A DNA stretch of 64,000 nt from an uncultured Oscillospiraceae bacterium (GTDB lineage: Bacteria > Bacillota > Clostridia > Oscillospirales > Ruminococcaceae): assembly GCA_934466455.1 (NCBI GenBank), contig CAKSLF010000003.1, positions 105,949 to 169,948 on the forward strand. The letters are read 5' to 3'. Positions within the stretch are counted from its first letter, which is position 1. Each line of letters starts with the position of its first letter. Positions 26,058-34,217 of this stretch are shown here, in pieces. The notes below the pieces were generated by a model, which saw only the letters and a program-made list of their open reading frames with translations, was not told the origin of the DNA and did not search any database. The position numbers were made by a program, and so were the translations under genes.

Positions 26058-27341
26058 ATGCTTTTTAAGGATATTACTTATATCGACGAAAACTTTAACG
26101 CCGTTGAGCACGCATATGTCGGCACAAAAAACGGAGTTATCGACTACATCTCAACGGAAAAAACCGATTGGGGCTATGGCGAGGTTTATGACGGAAGAGG
26201 AAAGGTGCTTATCCCGGGTCTTGTAAATAACCATACCCATGCGGCAATGACCCTTATGAGAGGCTACGGCGAGGATCTTCCGCTTCAACGTTGGCTGAAC
26301 GAAAAGATTTTTCCCTTTGAGGCGCAATGGGACGAAAACAGCATTTATTGGGCGGGTATGCTCGCAATGGCGGAAATGATGGCTTGCGGAACAACCTCCT
26401 TTACCGATATGTACTTTTTCGATAAAATAGCGGCGCAGGTAGTGAAGGAATCCGGAATGAAGAGCAATTTCAGCAATCCTCCGGTCGGCACGGACGGCAC
26501 CGCCCTTAAAAAGATGGATTACTTTAAGGATACTTATGAGGAGATCCAGAAGTATTGCCGTACAAAGGGCAGATTTATTCATGAGTTTGGGCTTCATGCG
26601 GAATATTCCTCCTGCGAATCTCTTGTAAGAGAAACCGCAGCCTTTGCAAAGGAAAACAATCTGCGCATCCATGCTCATATGTCTGAAACAAAACTTGAGC
26701 ATGAGGAATGCAAACAACGTCACGGAATGACCCCGGCTCTTTACTTTGAAAAATGCGGTCTTTTCGAGAACCCCACAAACCTTGCACATTGCGTTTGGGT
26801 GGAGGACGAGGATATAGAGTGCCTTGCAAGAAACCATGTTACCGTAACGCATTGCCCCTCAAGCAATATGAAGCTCGGTTCCGGCTTTGCTCCGATAAGA
26901 AAAATGCTTGACGCCGGAATAAATGTCGCTCTCGGTACGGACGGCGCATCCAGCAACAACAACCTGAATATGTTTGAGGAAATGCACCTTGCGGCAATGA
27001 TAGCAAGGGGAAATTCCGGAAATGCGGGCGAGCTTTCTCCAAAGGAAATTTTCAAAATGGCAACGGTAAACGGCGCAATCTCGCAAGGAAGAACCGATAC
27101 CGGCGTTATCAAAAAAGGCAACAAGGCGGATCTTGCGGTTGTTGATTTTAACCGCCCGCACCTTGTTCCCTGCTATGATGTTCTGGCAAACCTCGTGTTT
27201 TCCGCACAGGGCAGCGATGTTGTCCTTACCATGGTGGACGGAGATGTTCTCTATCGTGACGGAAAGTACAAAACCGTCGATATAAACAAGGTTTATGAGA
27301 AGATAAGCTATTATCTTCCGAAAATTCTTGAAAAGGTCTGA
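26058..27341 (+). CDS. mtaD: 5'-methylthioadenosine/S-adenosylhomocysteine deaminase-like amidohydrolase
   Basis: The 427-residue amidohydrolase resembles MtaD-type enzymes that deaminate MTA, SAH or adenosine. Metal and catalytic motifs are NNHTHAAMTLMRGYGED near residue 60, FGLHAEYSS, RIHAHMSET, NLAHCVWV, VTHCPSSNMKLGSG and LGTDGASSNN. Placement next to punA supports a nucleoside substrate, since the deaminated product could be phosphorolysed there. GGAGG lies upstream of the start. An intrinsic terminator follows at 27367. Confidence 0.85.
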   Translation: MLFKDITYIDENFNAVEHAYVGTKNGVIDYISTEKTDWGYGEVYDGRGKVLIPGLVNNHTHAAMTLMRGYGEDLPLQRWLNEKIFPFEAQWDENSIYWAGMLAMAEMMACGTTSFTDMYFFDKIAAQVVKESGMKSNFSNPPVGTDGTALKKMDYFKDTYEEIQKYCRTKGRFIHEFGLHAEYSSCESLVRETAAFAKENNLRIHAHMSETKLEHEECKQRHGMTPALYFEKCGLFENPTNLAHCVWVEDEDIECLARNHVTVTHCPSSNMKLGSGFAPIRKMLDAGINVALGTDGASSNNNLNMFEEMHLAAMIARGNSGNAGELSPKEIFKMATVNGAISQGRTDTGVIKKGNKADLAVVDFNRPHLVPCYDVLANLVFSAQGSDVVLTMVDGDVLYRDGKYKTVDINKVYEKISYYLPKILEKV

Positions 27342-27366
27342 CGGCGGGCAAAATTAATCTTTCCCG

Positions 27367-27400
27367 TGACCGGAAAGCTCCGACTTTCCGGTCATGATTT
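27367..27400 (+). terminator. Terminator after the amidohydrolase gene
   Basis: An 11-bp perfect stem, TGACCGGAAAG against CTTTCCGGTCA with a 6-nt loop, followed by TGATTTTTTG. It overlaps an upstream in-frame ATG of the next gene, supporting the later start at 27421. Confidence 0.8.
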
Positions 27401-27420
27401 TTGAAGCACGGAGGGCTTTA

Positions 27421-29175
27421 ATGAGCAGAAAAAAACAAAATTTCCTCCAAGGGGCGTTGATATTAAGTGCCGCCGCAATTATTGTTAAGGTAATCGGAGC
27501 ACTTTATAAAATCCCACTGATGAACATTTTCGGCGGCGAGGGTTTTGGTTATTACAATACGGCGTACCAGATTTTCACGCCCCTTTATACCATTGCCACT
27601 GCGGGAATACCCATCGCTGTGGCAAGAATGGTTTCCGAATGTGTCACCATGGGGAGATACCGTGATGTACGCAGGATTTTTCAGATTTCCATGACCTGCT
27701 TTGTGGTGACCGGCACGGCGGGAAGCGTGATTATGCTTTTTGGCAGCAAGTTTCTTGCAGGAACGGTTTGCGACAATCCGGGCGCATTTCTTGCGGTAAT
27801 TATGCTTTCGCCCGCAGTTTTCTTCCTCTGTATGACAAGTGCGTACCGCGGATATTACCAGGGTCTTCGCAATATGTACCCAACGGCAATATCCCAGGTT
27901 ATCGAGGCGGTCGTAAAGGTCGGTGTAGGCTTGAGCGTGACCATGCTTGTATACAATTGGGGAATACAGGTCTATGAGGAAAAGGGCAGCTTTTACGGAA
28001 TGGACCTTGGGCTTTCCACAGAGGGACTTACGGCGCAAAGCGCAGTCGCCCCGGTTGCGGCGGCGGCGGCAATCTGCGGAGTTATGATTTCCACTATGGT
28101 CGGTATGCTCTATATGATGCTGCACTACCGGCTTAAAGGCGACGGAATTACTCAATCGGAGCTTATGGATGCTCCGGAGGCAGCACCGAAAAGAACGCTG
28201 CTGAAAACGCTTATAAACATTTCAATTCCGATTTGCCTTGCAACTCTATCCACCAATATAACAAATTTAATTGACCTTATTTCAATTATAAGCCGTATAA
28301 ACTATGCGCTTCGCCTTGACCACACAACGGTTATGGTAATGTATGAGGTGCTTTTACCGGCGGGACTTGATGCAAACGGTATTCCAAACTACCTTTATGG
28401 GGTATATTCCGGAATGCCGGTAACGCTTTTTAATCTTGTGCCGACAATTGCGATGACCTTTGGAACGGCTGCGCTTCCGAATGTTGCGGTAGCTTGGACA
28501 TCACACAATCGCCACAGAATAAAGTATTCAATAGATACGGTGCTGCGCCTTACCACCATTGTTGCCGTTCCGGCGGGCTTTGGGCTTTCCGTTTTGGCAA
28601 AGCCGATTTTGACGCTGCTTTATCCGCGCCGCCTTACGGAAGTGGAGATTGCCACTCCTCTGCTTGAGGTTATGGGCATAACGGTAATCTTTGTTTGCGT
28701 TTGCGCTTCCTGCCACAGTATTCTTCAGGGAATAGGTAAGGAACGGCTTCCGCTGTTTTTTATGCTTGGCGGAGCCTCCGTAAAGCTTATTATGAACTTT
28801 ATTCTTGTGGCGGTGCCGTCGCTTAATATAAAGGCTGCGCCGTACGGCTCGCTTGTTTGCTATATTCTGATTATGGCAGCCGATATTTGGGCAATAAATC
28901 ATTTTGGCGGAATAAGAATAAATATTTATGCCATATTTATAAAGACGGTATTTGCCGGCGGGCTTTGTGCTGCAGGCGCAAAGCTTACCTTTGCCGCAGC
29001 GCAGCTTATTAAGCTTTCTTCAAATGTTTCTGTGGTGCTTGCAATAGCCGCGGCGGTGGTTATTTATGTATTTGCGGTGCTTTTGACCAAAACCATTACA
29101 AAAAAAGATTTTTTAATGCTTCCAAAGGGTGAAAAAATCGCAGAAATACTTGCAAAATTACATTTATTACGATAA
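27421..29175 (+). CDS. MOP-superfamily lipid/polysaccharide flippase (YabM/SpoVB-like)
   Basis: The 584-residue protein has about fourteen membrane segments and the N-terminal block QGALILSAAAIIVKVIGALYKIPL, with FGYYNTAYQIF typical of the SpoVB/MurJ-like flippases of Firmicutes. It would move a lipid-linked wall precursor across the membrane. Its position directly ahead of mazG and rqcP matches Bacillus yabM-yabN-yabO, which favours the YabM branch over SpoVB itself. A cytoplasmic loop near residue 240 is rich in charged residues. The ATG at 27421 has GGAGGG; a 27394 start is less likely because it lies inside a terminator hairpin. Confidence 0.85.
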   Translation: MSRKKQNFLQGALILSAAAIIVKVIGALYKIPLMNIFGGEGFGYYNTAYQIFTPLYTIATAGIPIAVARMVSECVTMGRYRDVRRIFQISMTCFVVTGTAGSVIMLFGSKFLAGTVCDNPGAFLAVIMLSPAVFFLCMTSAYRGYYQGLRNMYPTAISQVIEAVVKVGVGLSVTMLVYNWGIQVYEEKGSFYGMDLGLSTEGLTAQSAVAPVAAAAAICGVMISTMVGMLYMMLHYRLKGDGITQSELMDAPEAAPKRTLLKTLINISIPICLATLSTNITNLIDLISIISRINYALRLDHTTVMVMYEVLLPAGLDANGIPNYLYGVYSGMPVTLFNLVPTIAMTFGTAALPNVAVAWTSHNRHRIKYSIDTVLRLTTIVAVPAGFGLSVLAKPILTLLYPRRLTEVEIATPLLEVMGITVIFVCVCASCHSILQGIGKERLPLFFMLGGASVKLIMNFILVAVPSLNIKAAPYGSLVCYILIMAADIWAINHFGGIRINIYAIFIKTVFAGGLCAAGAKLTFAAAQLIKLSSNVSVVLAIAAAVVIYVFAVLLTKTITKKDFLMLPKGEKIAEILAKLHLLR

Positions 29176-29195
29176 AATATGAGGAGGCTGTTTTG

Positions 29196-29993
29196 ATGCA
29201 GGCTGATTTTGGCAAAAAGGATAAATATACGGTAGACGACCTTGTCGAAATTATGTCGCTGCTGAGAAGTGAAAACGGCTGCCCCTGGGATAGGGAACAA
29301 ACCCATGCTTCCATAAGGAAAAATTTCATAGAGGAAACCTATGAGGCGGTGGAGGCTATTGACGAGGACGACCCGGCAAAGCTTAAAGAGGAGCTTGGCG
29401 ATGTTCTTCTTCAGGTTGTGTTCCATGCCCAAATGGAAAAAGAAAAGGGTATTTTTGATTTTAACGATGTCTGCGACGGCATTTGCAAAAAGCTTATTGT
29501 AAGACATCCGCATGTTTTCGGCGAAGAAAAAGCGGAATCTGCGGAACAGGTGCTTGACAGATGGGAAGAAATCAAAAATGAAACCAAGGCGCAAACAACG
29601 GGAGGAGAAACCCTGGACGCCGTTCCGAAGCAGCTGCCTGCGCTTATGCGCTGTGCAAAGCTTCAGCATAGGGCGGAAAAAGCCGGAGGCTTTTCTCACA
29701 GCCTTGTATGGTCCCTTGGAAAGCTGGACGAGGAGGTCGCAGAGCTTAAAGAAGCCGTGCGTTCCAATGATATTGCAATGTGCTGCAAGGAAATGGGCGA
29801 TGTTTTCTTTTCTGCGGTCAACACTGCAAGGACCCTTGACCTTGAGCCGGAGGAATGCCTTACGGCAGCATCCGAAAAGTTCATAAGACGGTTTAAGAGG
29901 GCGGAGGAGCTTGCCGCCGAGTCCGGGAAAAAGCTCTCCGAGATAAAAGGAGAGGAGCTTAATTCTCTTTGGCAGGAAGCCAAAAAAATCTAA
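29196..29993 (+). CDS. mazG: MazG nucleoside triphosphate pyrophosphohydrolase
   Basis: The 265-residue enzyme hydrolyses NTPs to NMP and PPi and cleanses damaged nucleotides. Two all-helical MazG domains are seen. The N-terminal one carries RSENGCPWDREQTH and the metal motif EETYEAVEAI with ELGDVLLQ. The C-terminal one has KLDEEVAELKEAV with EMGDVFFS. The N-terminal methyltransferase-like half found in Bacillus YabN is absent. Start ATG 29196 has GAGGAGG. It follows the flippase by 20 nt. Confidence 0.94.
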   Translation: MQADFGKKDKYTVDDLVEIMSLLRSENGCPWDREQTHASIRKNFIEETYEAVEAIDEDDPAKLKEELGDVLLQVVFHAQMEKEKGIFDFNDVCDGICKKLIVRHPHVFGEEKAESAEQVLDRWEEIKNETKAQTTGGETLDAVPKQLPALMRCAKLQHRAEKAGGFSHSLVWSLGKLDEEVAELKEAVRSNDIAMCCKEMGDVFFSAVNTARTLDLEPEECLTAASEKFIRRFKRAEELAAESGKKLSEIKGEELNSLWQEAKKI

Positions 29994-30048
29994 ACAATGC
30001 TAAAAAAAGCGGCAAAGCCGCAGAATTACAAAACGGAGGTATTTCAAA

Positions 30049-30324
30049 ATGACCAAATCTGATCTTATCGCAGCAGTAGCAACCAAAATCGGTGCTTCCA
30101 AAAAGGACAGCGAAAAAGCCGTCGCAGCAGTTATCGAATCCATTACCGAGGCTCTTGCCAACGGCGAATCCGTACAGCTTGTCGGTTTCGGCACCTTTGA
30201 GGTAAAGGACCGTGCTGCAAGAAAAGGCGTAAACCCCAGAACCAAAGAGGAAATCACCATCGAAGCTTCCAAGCTCCCGTCCTTCAAAGCCGGCAAAGCT
30301 CTTAAAGAAGCCGTTTCCAAATAA
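30049..30324 (+). CDS. hup: HU family DNA-binding protein
   Basis: The 91-residue nucleoid protein starts [15 protein letters not shown] and has the HU beta-arm region [24 protein letters not shown] with the intercalating Pro in NPRT. It binds and bends DNA as a dimer. The gene has strong codon bias and GGAGG upstream. A small GCGGC-AAA-GCCGC hairpin lies at 30009-30021 in the leader. It sits between mazG and rqcP, as in many Clostridia, while Bacillus has no HU gene there. Confidence 0.97.
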   Translation: MTKSDLIAAVATKIGASKKDSEKAVAAVIESITEALANGESVQLVGFGTFEVKDRAARKGVNPRTKEEITIEASKLPSFKAGKALKEAVSK

Positions 30325-30340
30325 TCATTTGCGTGATTTT

Positions 30341-30368
30341 TCCCCTGCCGTTCCGGCGGGGGATTTTT
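30341..30368 (+). terminator. Terminator after hup
   Basis: A perfect 10-bp stem (TCCCCTGCCG against CGGCGGGGGA, one G-U pair) with a 3-nt loop and five T residues. It lies between hup and rqcP, so rqcP may depend on read-through. Confidence 0.85.
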
Positions 30369-30394
30369 AATACCTCCAAAAGAAAGGAACAAAA

Positions 30395-30637
30395 ATGCGA
30401 CTTGATAAATATCTTAAAGTTACAAGACTTATTAAACGCCGAACAATCGCAAACGAGGCTTGCGATGCGGGAAGAGTTTTTGTAAACGGAAAAATTGCCC
30501 GTGCCTCCTATGAGGTCAAGGAGGACGATGTTATTGAGATACAGCTCGGTCAGCGTCCGCTCAAAGTTCAGGTTGTTTCCATTGCGGAAGCCGTGCGCAA
30601 GGAGGACGCAGCGCAGAATTACCGTGTAATTGAATGA
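30395..30637 (+). CDS. rqcP: S4-domain RNA-binding protein RqcP
   Basis: The 80-residue protein is almost entirely an S4 RNA-binding domain (MRLDKYLKVTRLIKRRTIANEACDAG, split here for reading, and VFVNGKIARASYEV). RqcP (YabO, Hsp15-like) works with RqcH in C-terminal Ala tailing of stalled nascent chains on 50S subunits. The location after mazG matches Bacillus yabO. A good AAAGGA precedes the ATG. Confidence 0.93.
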   Translation: MRLDKYLKVTRLIKRRTIANEACDAGRVFVNGKIARASYEVKEDDVIEIQLGQRPLKVQVVSIAEAVRKEDAAQNYRVIE

Positions 30638-30648
30638 TCTTTTTACGA

Positions 30649-30680
30649 GGGCGGTGCTTTTTTGCACCGCCTTATTTTTT
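30649..30680 (+). terminator. Terminator after rqcP
   Basis: Stem GGCGGTGC against GCACCGCC around a T6 loop, followed by TTATTTTTT. It separates rqcP from the SdpR-like gene. Confidence 0.88.
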
Positions 30681-30683
30681 GTA

Positions 30684-30712
30684 TTGACAAAAAGAGAGGC
30701 AGGTGTTATTAT
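30684..30712 (+). promoter_or_regulatory. Promoter of the SdpR/SdpI-like operon
   Basis: Consensus TTGACA (30684-30689), a 17-bp spacer and TATTAT (30707-30712). Confidence 0.8.
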
Positions 30713-30714
30713 AT

Positions 30715-30734
30715 ATTTAACCAAATGGTTAAAT
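30715..30734 (+). promoter_or_regulatory. Operator-like perfect dyad at the SdpR start site
   Basis: ATTTAACCA and TGGTTAAAT are perfect 9-bp inverted arms around AA, directly after the -10 box. An ArsR-type repressor bound here would block its own promoter, so this is a likely autoregulatory operator. Confidence 0.7.
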
Positions 30735-30751
30735 GAAAGGACGGATAATCT

Positions 30752-31015
30752 TTGGGTATACAGGATACGATGCGTGCTCTTGCCGACCCGACACGCAGAG
30801 CCGTGCTCAACCTTCTAAAAAGCGGTGCTCTTTCCGCCGGGGATATAGCCGGGCATTTTGATATGAGCACGGCGGCGGTATCAAAACACCTTTCCGTGCT
30901 CAAAGAGGCGGACTTGGTACGCATACGGCGCAGCGGAAAATATATTTATTATGAGCTTAACGCTTCCGTGCTTGATGAAGCGTTGCTTTGGATAAAGGAC
31001 TTGAGAGGAGAATGA
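30752..31015 (+). CDS. ArsR-family transcriptional regulator, SdpR-like
   Basis: The 87-residue winged-helix protein contains ALADPTRRAVLNLLKSGALSAG and the recognition helix STAAVSKHLSVLKEA. No metal-binding Cys motif (such as ELCVCDL) is visible, which fits the SdpR-type branch that is not metal-sensing. The TTG start at 30752 is weakly supported; ATG at 30770 is an alternative. The stop overlaps the next gene's region. An operator-like dyad overlaps its promoter. Confidence 0.85.
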   Translation: MGIQDTMRALADPTRRAVLNLLKSGALSAGDIAGHFDMSTAAVSKHLSVLKEADLVRIRRSGKYIYYELNASVLDEALLWIKDLRGE

Positions 31016-31017
31016 GT

Positions 31018-31683
31018 ATGAAAAAACTTTATGCGGTAATGATGACCCTTGTGGCGGTTTCGGCGGTAGGCTCGGCTGTGCTCATGGTTTTTATGCCGGA
31101 TACGGTTCCGGCGCATTATAACTTTGCCGGGGAAATAGACCGTTGGGGCAGCAAATATGAAAATCTGATTTTTCCTGCAATTACTGTGCTTGTGGGAGCA
31201 GCGGTGGCGTTTATTGCAAAAAAGACGGAGGAAACAGTGCCGAAAAGGGTGCTGCTTTGGACCGGGGCGTGCTCAATCCTGCTTCTTGATGTTGTAGGAT
31301 TTTATTTTATGCTCAGGGACCTTTCGGCAGTGCCGGAGATGAGCACGAATGTGGCAGACAATGCAGTAAAGCTTATGAGCATCGGCGTTGGAATAATGTT
31401 TGTTATTCTCGGTAATCTTATGCCCAAGGTTAAGAGAAACGGGCTTTTCGGTTTGCGCACAAGCTGGAGCATGGAAAATGATGAAATTTGGAACAAAAGC
31501 CAACGCTTTGGCGGGAAAGCGGCTGTTGTGTGCGGCTTTGCAACGGTGTCTGCGTCGATATTTGTTCCGGAGGGGTGGTGCATTGTGCTTTTGATTGTAT
31601 TTACAGCTGCTTTTGCGGTCGTAAGTGCCGCCGCATCTCATAAATATTATAATGAGTACATTGCCGGGCACGAAAACATATAA
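31018..31683 (+). CDS. SdpI/DUF1648-family membrane protein
   Basis: The 221-residue protein has about six membrane segments. It contains MPDTVPAHYNFAGEIDRWGS (DUF1648) and PKVKRNGLFGLRTSWSM, the SdpI core. In Bacillus SdpI protects against the SdpC killing peptide and sequesters SdpR at the membrane. Here no sdpABC toxin genes are nearby, so it may protect against outside toxins or have another signalling role. GAGGAG lies 7 nt before ATG 31018; an ATG at 31012 overlaps the regulator's stop. Confidence 0.85.
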   Translation: MKKLYAVMMTLVAVSAVGSAVLMVFMPDTVPAHYNFAGEIDRWGSKYENLIFPAITVLVGAAVAFIAKKTEETVPKRVLLWTGACSILLLDVVGFYFMLRDLSAVPEMSTNVADNAVKLMSIGVGIMFVILGNLMPKVKRNGLFGLRTSWSMENDEIWNKSQRFGGKAAVVCGFATVSASIFVPEGWCIVLLIVFTAAFAVVSAAASHKYYNEYIAGHENI

Positions 31684-31719
31684 TATATTTACAATTATAT
31701 ATAACAAGCTACTGCGACT

Positions 31720-31748
31720 AAAAATCCGGCGAAAGCCGGATTTTTTTC
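31720..31748 (+). terminator. Terminator after the SdpI-like gene
   Basis: Stem AAAAATCCGGC against GCCGGATTTTT with a GAAA tetraloop and a T-run. Confidence 0.92.
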
Positions 31749-32050
31749 GATATTATAAATAAAAGGAATATGAAGATTTTTTATAAACACCCGGAAAGGT
31801 GTATTGAAAAATAACAAAATAAAAGGTAAAATAGAAAAAGGAAAACGCTTGAACACCCGGTTTAGTGGATATAATATTTTTGCCGCACTAAGGAAACGGA
31901 ACGATAAACGGAAAGAAAAATTTCATTCAAAACACCCGGATAAGTGGCTTTGAAAAATCCGTGAACACCCGGTTTGGTGTGCAAAATAGTTTCCGGGTAA
32001 AAAAATCGAAAAAAATATCGAAAAAATCTGAAAAATATGCGAAAAAACGC
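31749..32050. other. 300-nt AT-rich region upstream of the ribosomal promoter
   Basis: No coding sequence is supported. It contains the four 17-bp repeats and A/T tracts that could act as an UP-element or bent DNA. Confidence 0.6.
31786..31980 (+). repeat. Four AACACCCGG-type 17-bp direct repeats upstream of the S10 operon
   Basis: Copies begin at 31786, 31852, 31931 and 31964, each AACACCCGG plus 3-4 A/T bases plus a GTG-containing end. Copies 1 and 4 form an ACACC...GGTGT dyad. The start spacings are 66, 79 and 33 bp. Intervening DNA is AT-rich with no gene. They end about 70 bp before the TTGACA box of the ribosomal promoter. They look like sites for a DNA-binding protein. Confidence 0.7.
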
Positions 32051-32079
32051 TTGACAACGAGTGGTTGTTTATATATAAT
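32051..32079 (+). promoter_or_regulatory. Strong promoter of the S10-spc-alpha cluster
   Basis: Exact consensus TTGACA (32051-32056), 17 bp, and TATAAT (32074-32079), with A-tracts upstream. Transcription would start near 32087, about 400 nt before rpsJ. Confidence 0.88.
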
Positions 32080-32084
32080 AATAG

Positions 32085-32484
32085 CTGCGTGACTGCACAG
32101 GCGGATGCTACGGCATATCCCCGGAGCGTCCGCAAGATATGCGTTGAAGCGGGAGGTTGCTGTCTGTGTGACAGGTAATTTCCGCCGAGTATGTCCGATT
32201 TTCAAACCGGGCGACAAGAAATACTGCACACCCGTGTGTGCCGCTTCAGTGATGAGCTGCTGTGGCAGGGTCCTTGTTGTTAAAAGCACTGCTATGCGCT
32301 TTTTTGCGCCCGCAGTGTGCGTCCGGGAATACCTATGCGCTGTTTTCCCTTATTATATAAAGGAAAGCGGAACATAAGGGTTTCCGTTTTTTAATGAGAA
32401 GGCGGGAAACACACGGAAGCGTTGTGTTTCACAGAGTCGCACCCCATTGCGTGTCATTGGGAATCAAACAAGGAGGCGATTTTA
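32085..32484 (+). promoter_or_regulatory. Long structured leader of rpsJ with a possible internal attenuator
   Basis: The leader is unlike coding DNA and holds several stems. One pairs GCGGATGCT with AGCGTCCGC (32101-32132). Another pairs GCACTGC with a GCAGTG arm (about 32286-32320). A hairpin of GCGGAA or GGAAA with TTCC-type bases is followed by a T6 run near 32388-32393. A GAAACACA/TGTGTTTC hairpin sits at about 32407-32432. The T6-tailed hairpin could be a transcription attenuator, with ribosomal-protein feedback a likely cause. I cannot assign a named leader family. Confidence 0.55.
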
Positions 32485-32796
32485 GTGGCAGTCAAAGAAA
32501 AAATCAGGATCAGACTCAAAAGCTATGATCACCAGCTCGTAGACCAGGCAGCAGAGAAGATCGTCGAAACCGCAAAGCGCACCGGCGCAAGAGTTTCGGG
32601 TCCTATTCCGCTCCCGACCGAGAAAGAGATCGTAACTATCCTGCGCGCCGTCCACAAATATAAGGACAGCCGTGAACAGTTTGAGCTCCGCACCCACAAA
32701 AGACTCATCGACATTCTGAGACCTTCCAACAAAACTGTTGAAGCTCTCACCGGTCTTGAGCTCCCTGCCGGCGTTGAAATCGAAATCAAGTTCTGA
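32485..32796 (+). CDS. rpsJ: 30S ribosomal protein S10
   Basis: The 103-residue protein begins at a GTG with AAGGAGGCG upstream and reads [20 protein letters not shown], the S10 start. It has [11 protein letters not shown] and the conserved [10 protein letters not shown]10 sits in the 30S head and also serves as NusE in antitermination. First gene of the cluster, after the long leader. An upstream in-frame ATG lies before the Shine-Dalgarno and is rejected. Confidence 0.97.
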   Translation: MAVKEKIRIRLKSYDHQLVDQAAEKIVETAKRTGARVSGPIPLPTEKEIVTILRAVHKYKDSREQFELRTHKRLIDILRPSNKTVEALTGLELPAGVEIEIKF

Positions 32797-32873
32797 TTGA
32801 ACGAGAAAGACGAAGACGACAAACAGCAGGTCATGTCGGCAAATGCCGACCAATAACCGAAGGAGGCAGAAAA

Positions 32874-33572
32874 ATGAAAAAAGCAATCGTGGGCAAAAAG
32901 CTTGGTATGACCCAGCTTTTTGACAAAGCGGGAAAAGTCATTCCCGTAACGGTCGTTGAGGCCGGCCCCTGCGTCGTTGTTCAGAAGAAAACTGTTGACA
33001 ACGACGGCTATGAATCCGTTCAGCTCGGATTCGGCGAGGTTACCGAAAAACACCTCACCAAAGCACTTAAAGGACATTTTGCAAAAGCAGATGTCGCAGC
33101 GAAGAAGTATCTCCGCGAATTCAGACTCGATGATTGCTCCGTCCTCAATGTAGGCGACATCGTAAAAGCAGACGCTTTTGCAGTCGGCGAGAAAGTTGAT
33201 GTTGTTGCAAAGAGCAAAGGTCACGGCTATGCCGGCACCATCAAACGCTATGGCTTCGGCCGTCTGCGCGAGACTCACGGCTCCGGTCCTGTCGGACGCC
33301 ACATCGGTTCTCTGGGCGCATGCTCCGATCCTTCCAGAGTTATGAAAGGCAAGAAGCTTCCCGGACACATGGGCGTTGTTCGTACCACCGTACAGAATCT
33401 TGAAGTTGTCAAGATCGACCCCGAAAACAACCTCATCGCAATCAAAGGCGCAATCCCCGGTCCTAAAGGCGCAATCGTAAGCGTTATGGCTGCTGTTAAG
33501 AAACAGAAAGTCAAGAACACCGTTGCACAGGCCATCAGCAAGAACCCGCAGAAAGCATCTGCGCGTAAGTAA
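32874..33572 (+). CDS. rplC: 50S ribosomal protein L3
   Basis: The 232-residue protein starts [17 protein letters not shown], the L3 hallmark, and carries the [23 protein letters not shown] loop (split here) that reaches the peptidyl transferase centre. It is slightly longer than the usual 205-210 residues because of a basic Lys/Ala C-terminal tail. The 77-nt gap after rpsJ holds a perfect GTCGGC-AAAT-GCCGAC hairpin at 32835-32850. GGAGG lies upstream. Confidence 0.97.
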   Translation: MKKAIVGKKLGMTQLFDKAGKVIPVTVVEAGPCVVVQKKTVDNDGYESVQLGFGEVTEKHLTKALKGHFAKADVAAKKYLREFRLDDCSVLNVGDIVKADAFAVGEKVDVVAKSKGHGYAGTIKRYGFGRLRETHGSGPVGRHIGSLGACSDPSRVMKGKKLPGHMGVVRTTVQNLEVVKIDPENNLIAIKGAIPGPKGAIVSVMAAVKKQKVKNTVAQAISKNPQKASARK

Positions 33573-33590
33573 TAAAGGAGGAAAAGACAC

Positions 33591-34217
33591 ATGTTGGACA
33601 TTAAAGTTTTGAACATGAACGGCGAAGAAGTCGGTACTCTTTCCCTCTCCGAAGCCGTTTTCGGCATTGAGCCGAACACTGTTGCAATGCACGCAGCTGT
33701 TATCAATTATCTTGCTAACCGTCGTCATGGCACCCAGTCCACCAAGACCAGAACCGAAGTTTCCGGCGGCGGACGCAAACCCTGGAAACAGAAGGGTACC
33801 GGTCATGCTCGTCAGGGCTCCATCAGAGCTCCTCAGTGGGCACACGGCGGCGTAGCACTTGGTCCTAAGCCCCGCAAATACCGCTTCACCCTTAACAAAA
33901 AAGTTCGCCGTGTTGCAATGCTTTCCGCACTCAGCTGCAAAGCTGCCGCAGGCGAGATGATCGTTCTCGATTCTCTTGAGCTTGCAGAAATCAAGACCAA
34001 AGCAATGGTCAAGGTTCTTGCAAACATCAAAGCAGAGGGCAAAACCCTTATCGTTATGCCCGCCGTTAACGAGAATGTTATCAGAAGCGCACACAACATT
34101 CCGGGCGTTAAGACCACTCTTACCAACACTCTGAATGTATATGACATCCTCAACTACGACAATTTTGTTGTTACCAAAGAGGCTGTTGAAAAAATCGAGG
34201 AGGTGTATTCCAAATGA
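33591..34217 (+). CDS. rplD: 50S ribosomal protein L4
   Basis: The 208-residue protein shows the L4 core RRHGTQSTKTRTEVSGGGRK and KQKGTGHARQGSIRAPQW, the extended loop that lines the exit tunnel. In enterobacteria L4 represses the S10 operon; whether it acts on the long leader here is unknown. The stop overlaps the rplW start. Confidence 0.97.
   Translation: MLDIKVLNMNGEEVGTLSLSEAVFGIEPNTVAMHAAVINYLANRRHGTQSTKTRTEVSGGGRKPWKQKGTGHARQGSIRAPQWAHGGVALGPKPRKYRFTLNKKVRRVAMLSALSCKAAAGEMIVLDSLELAEIKTKAMVKVLANIKAEGKTLIVMPAVNENVIRSAHNIPGVKTTLTNTLNVYDILNYDNFVVTKEAVEKIEEVYSK

Noticed and set aside
27394..27420. Earlier ATG as start of the flippase
   Set aside because: It lies within the terminator hairpin of the preceding gene and lacks a ribosome-binding site; ATG 27421 has GGAGGG.
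30341..30368. Possible end of the mazG-hup-rqcP operon
   Set aside because: The hairpin is a good terminator for hup, but rqcP has no clear promoter of its own, so I treat it as a partial terminator rather than an operon boundary.
31786..31980. CRISPR-like array
   Set aside because: Units are only about 17 bp with unequal spacing (66, 79, 33 bp) and only four copies; no cas genes.
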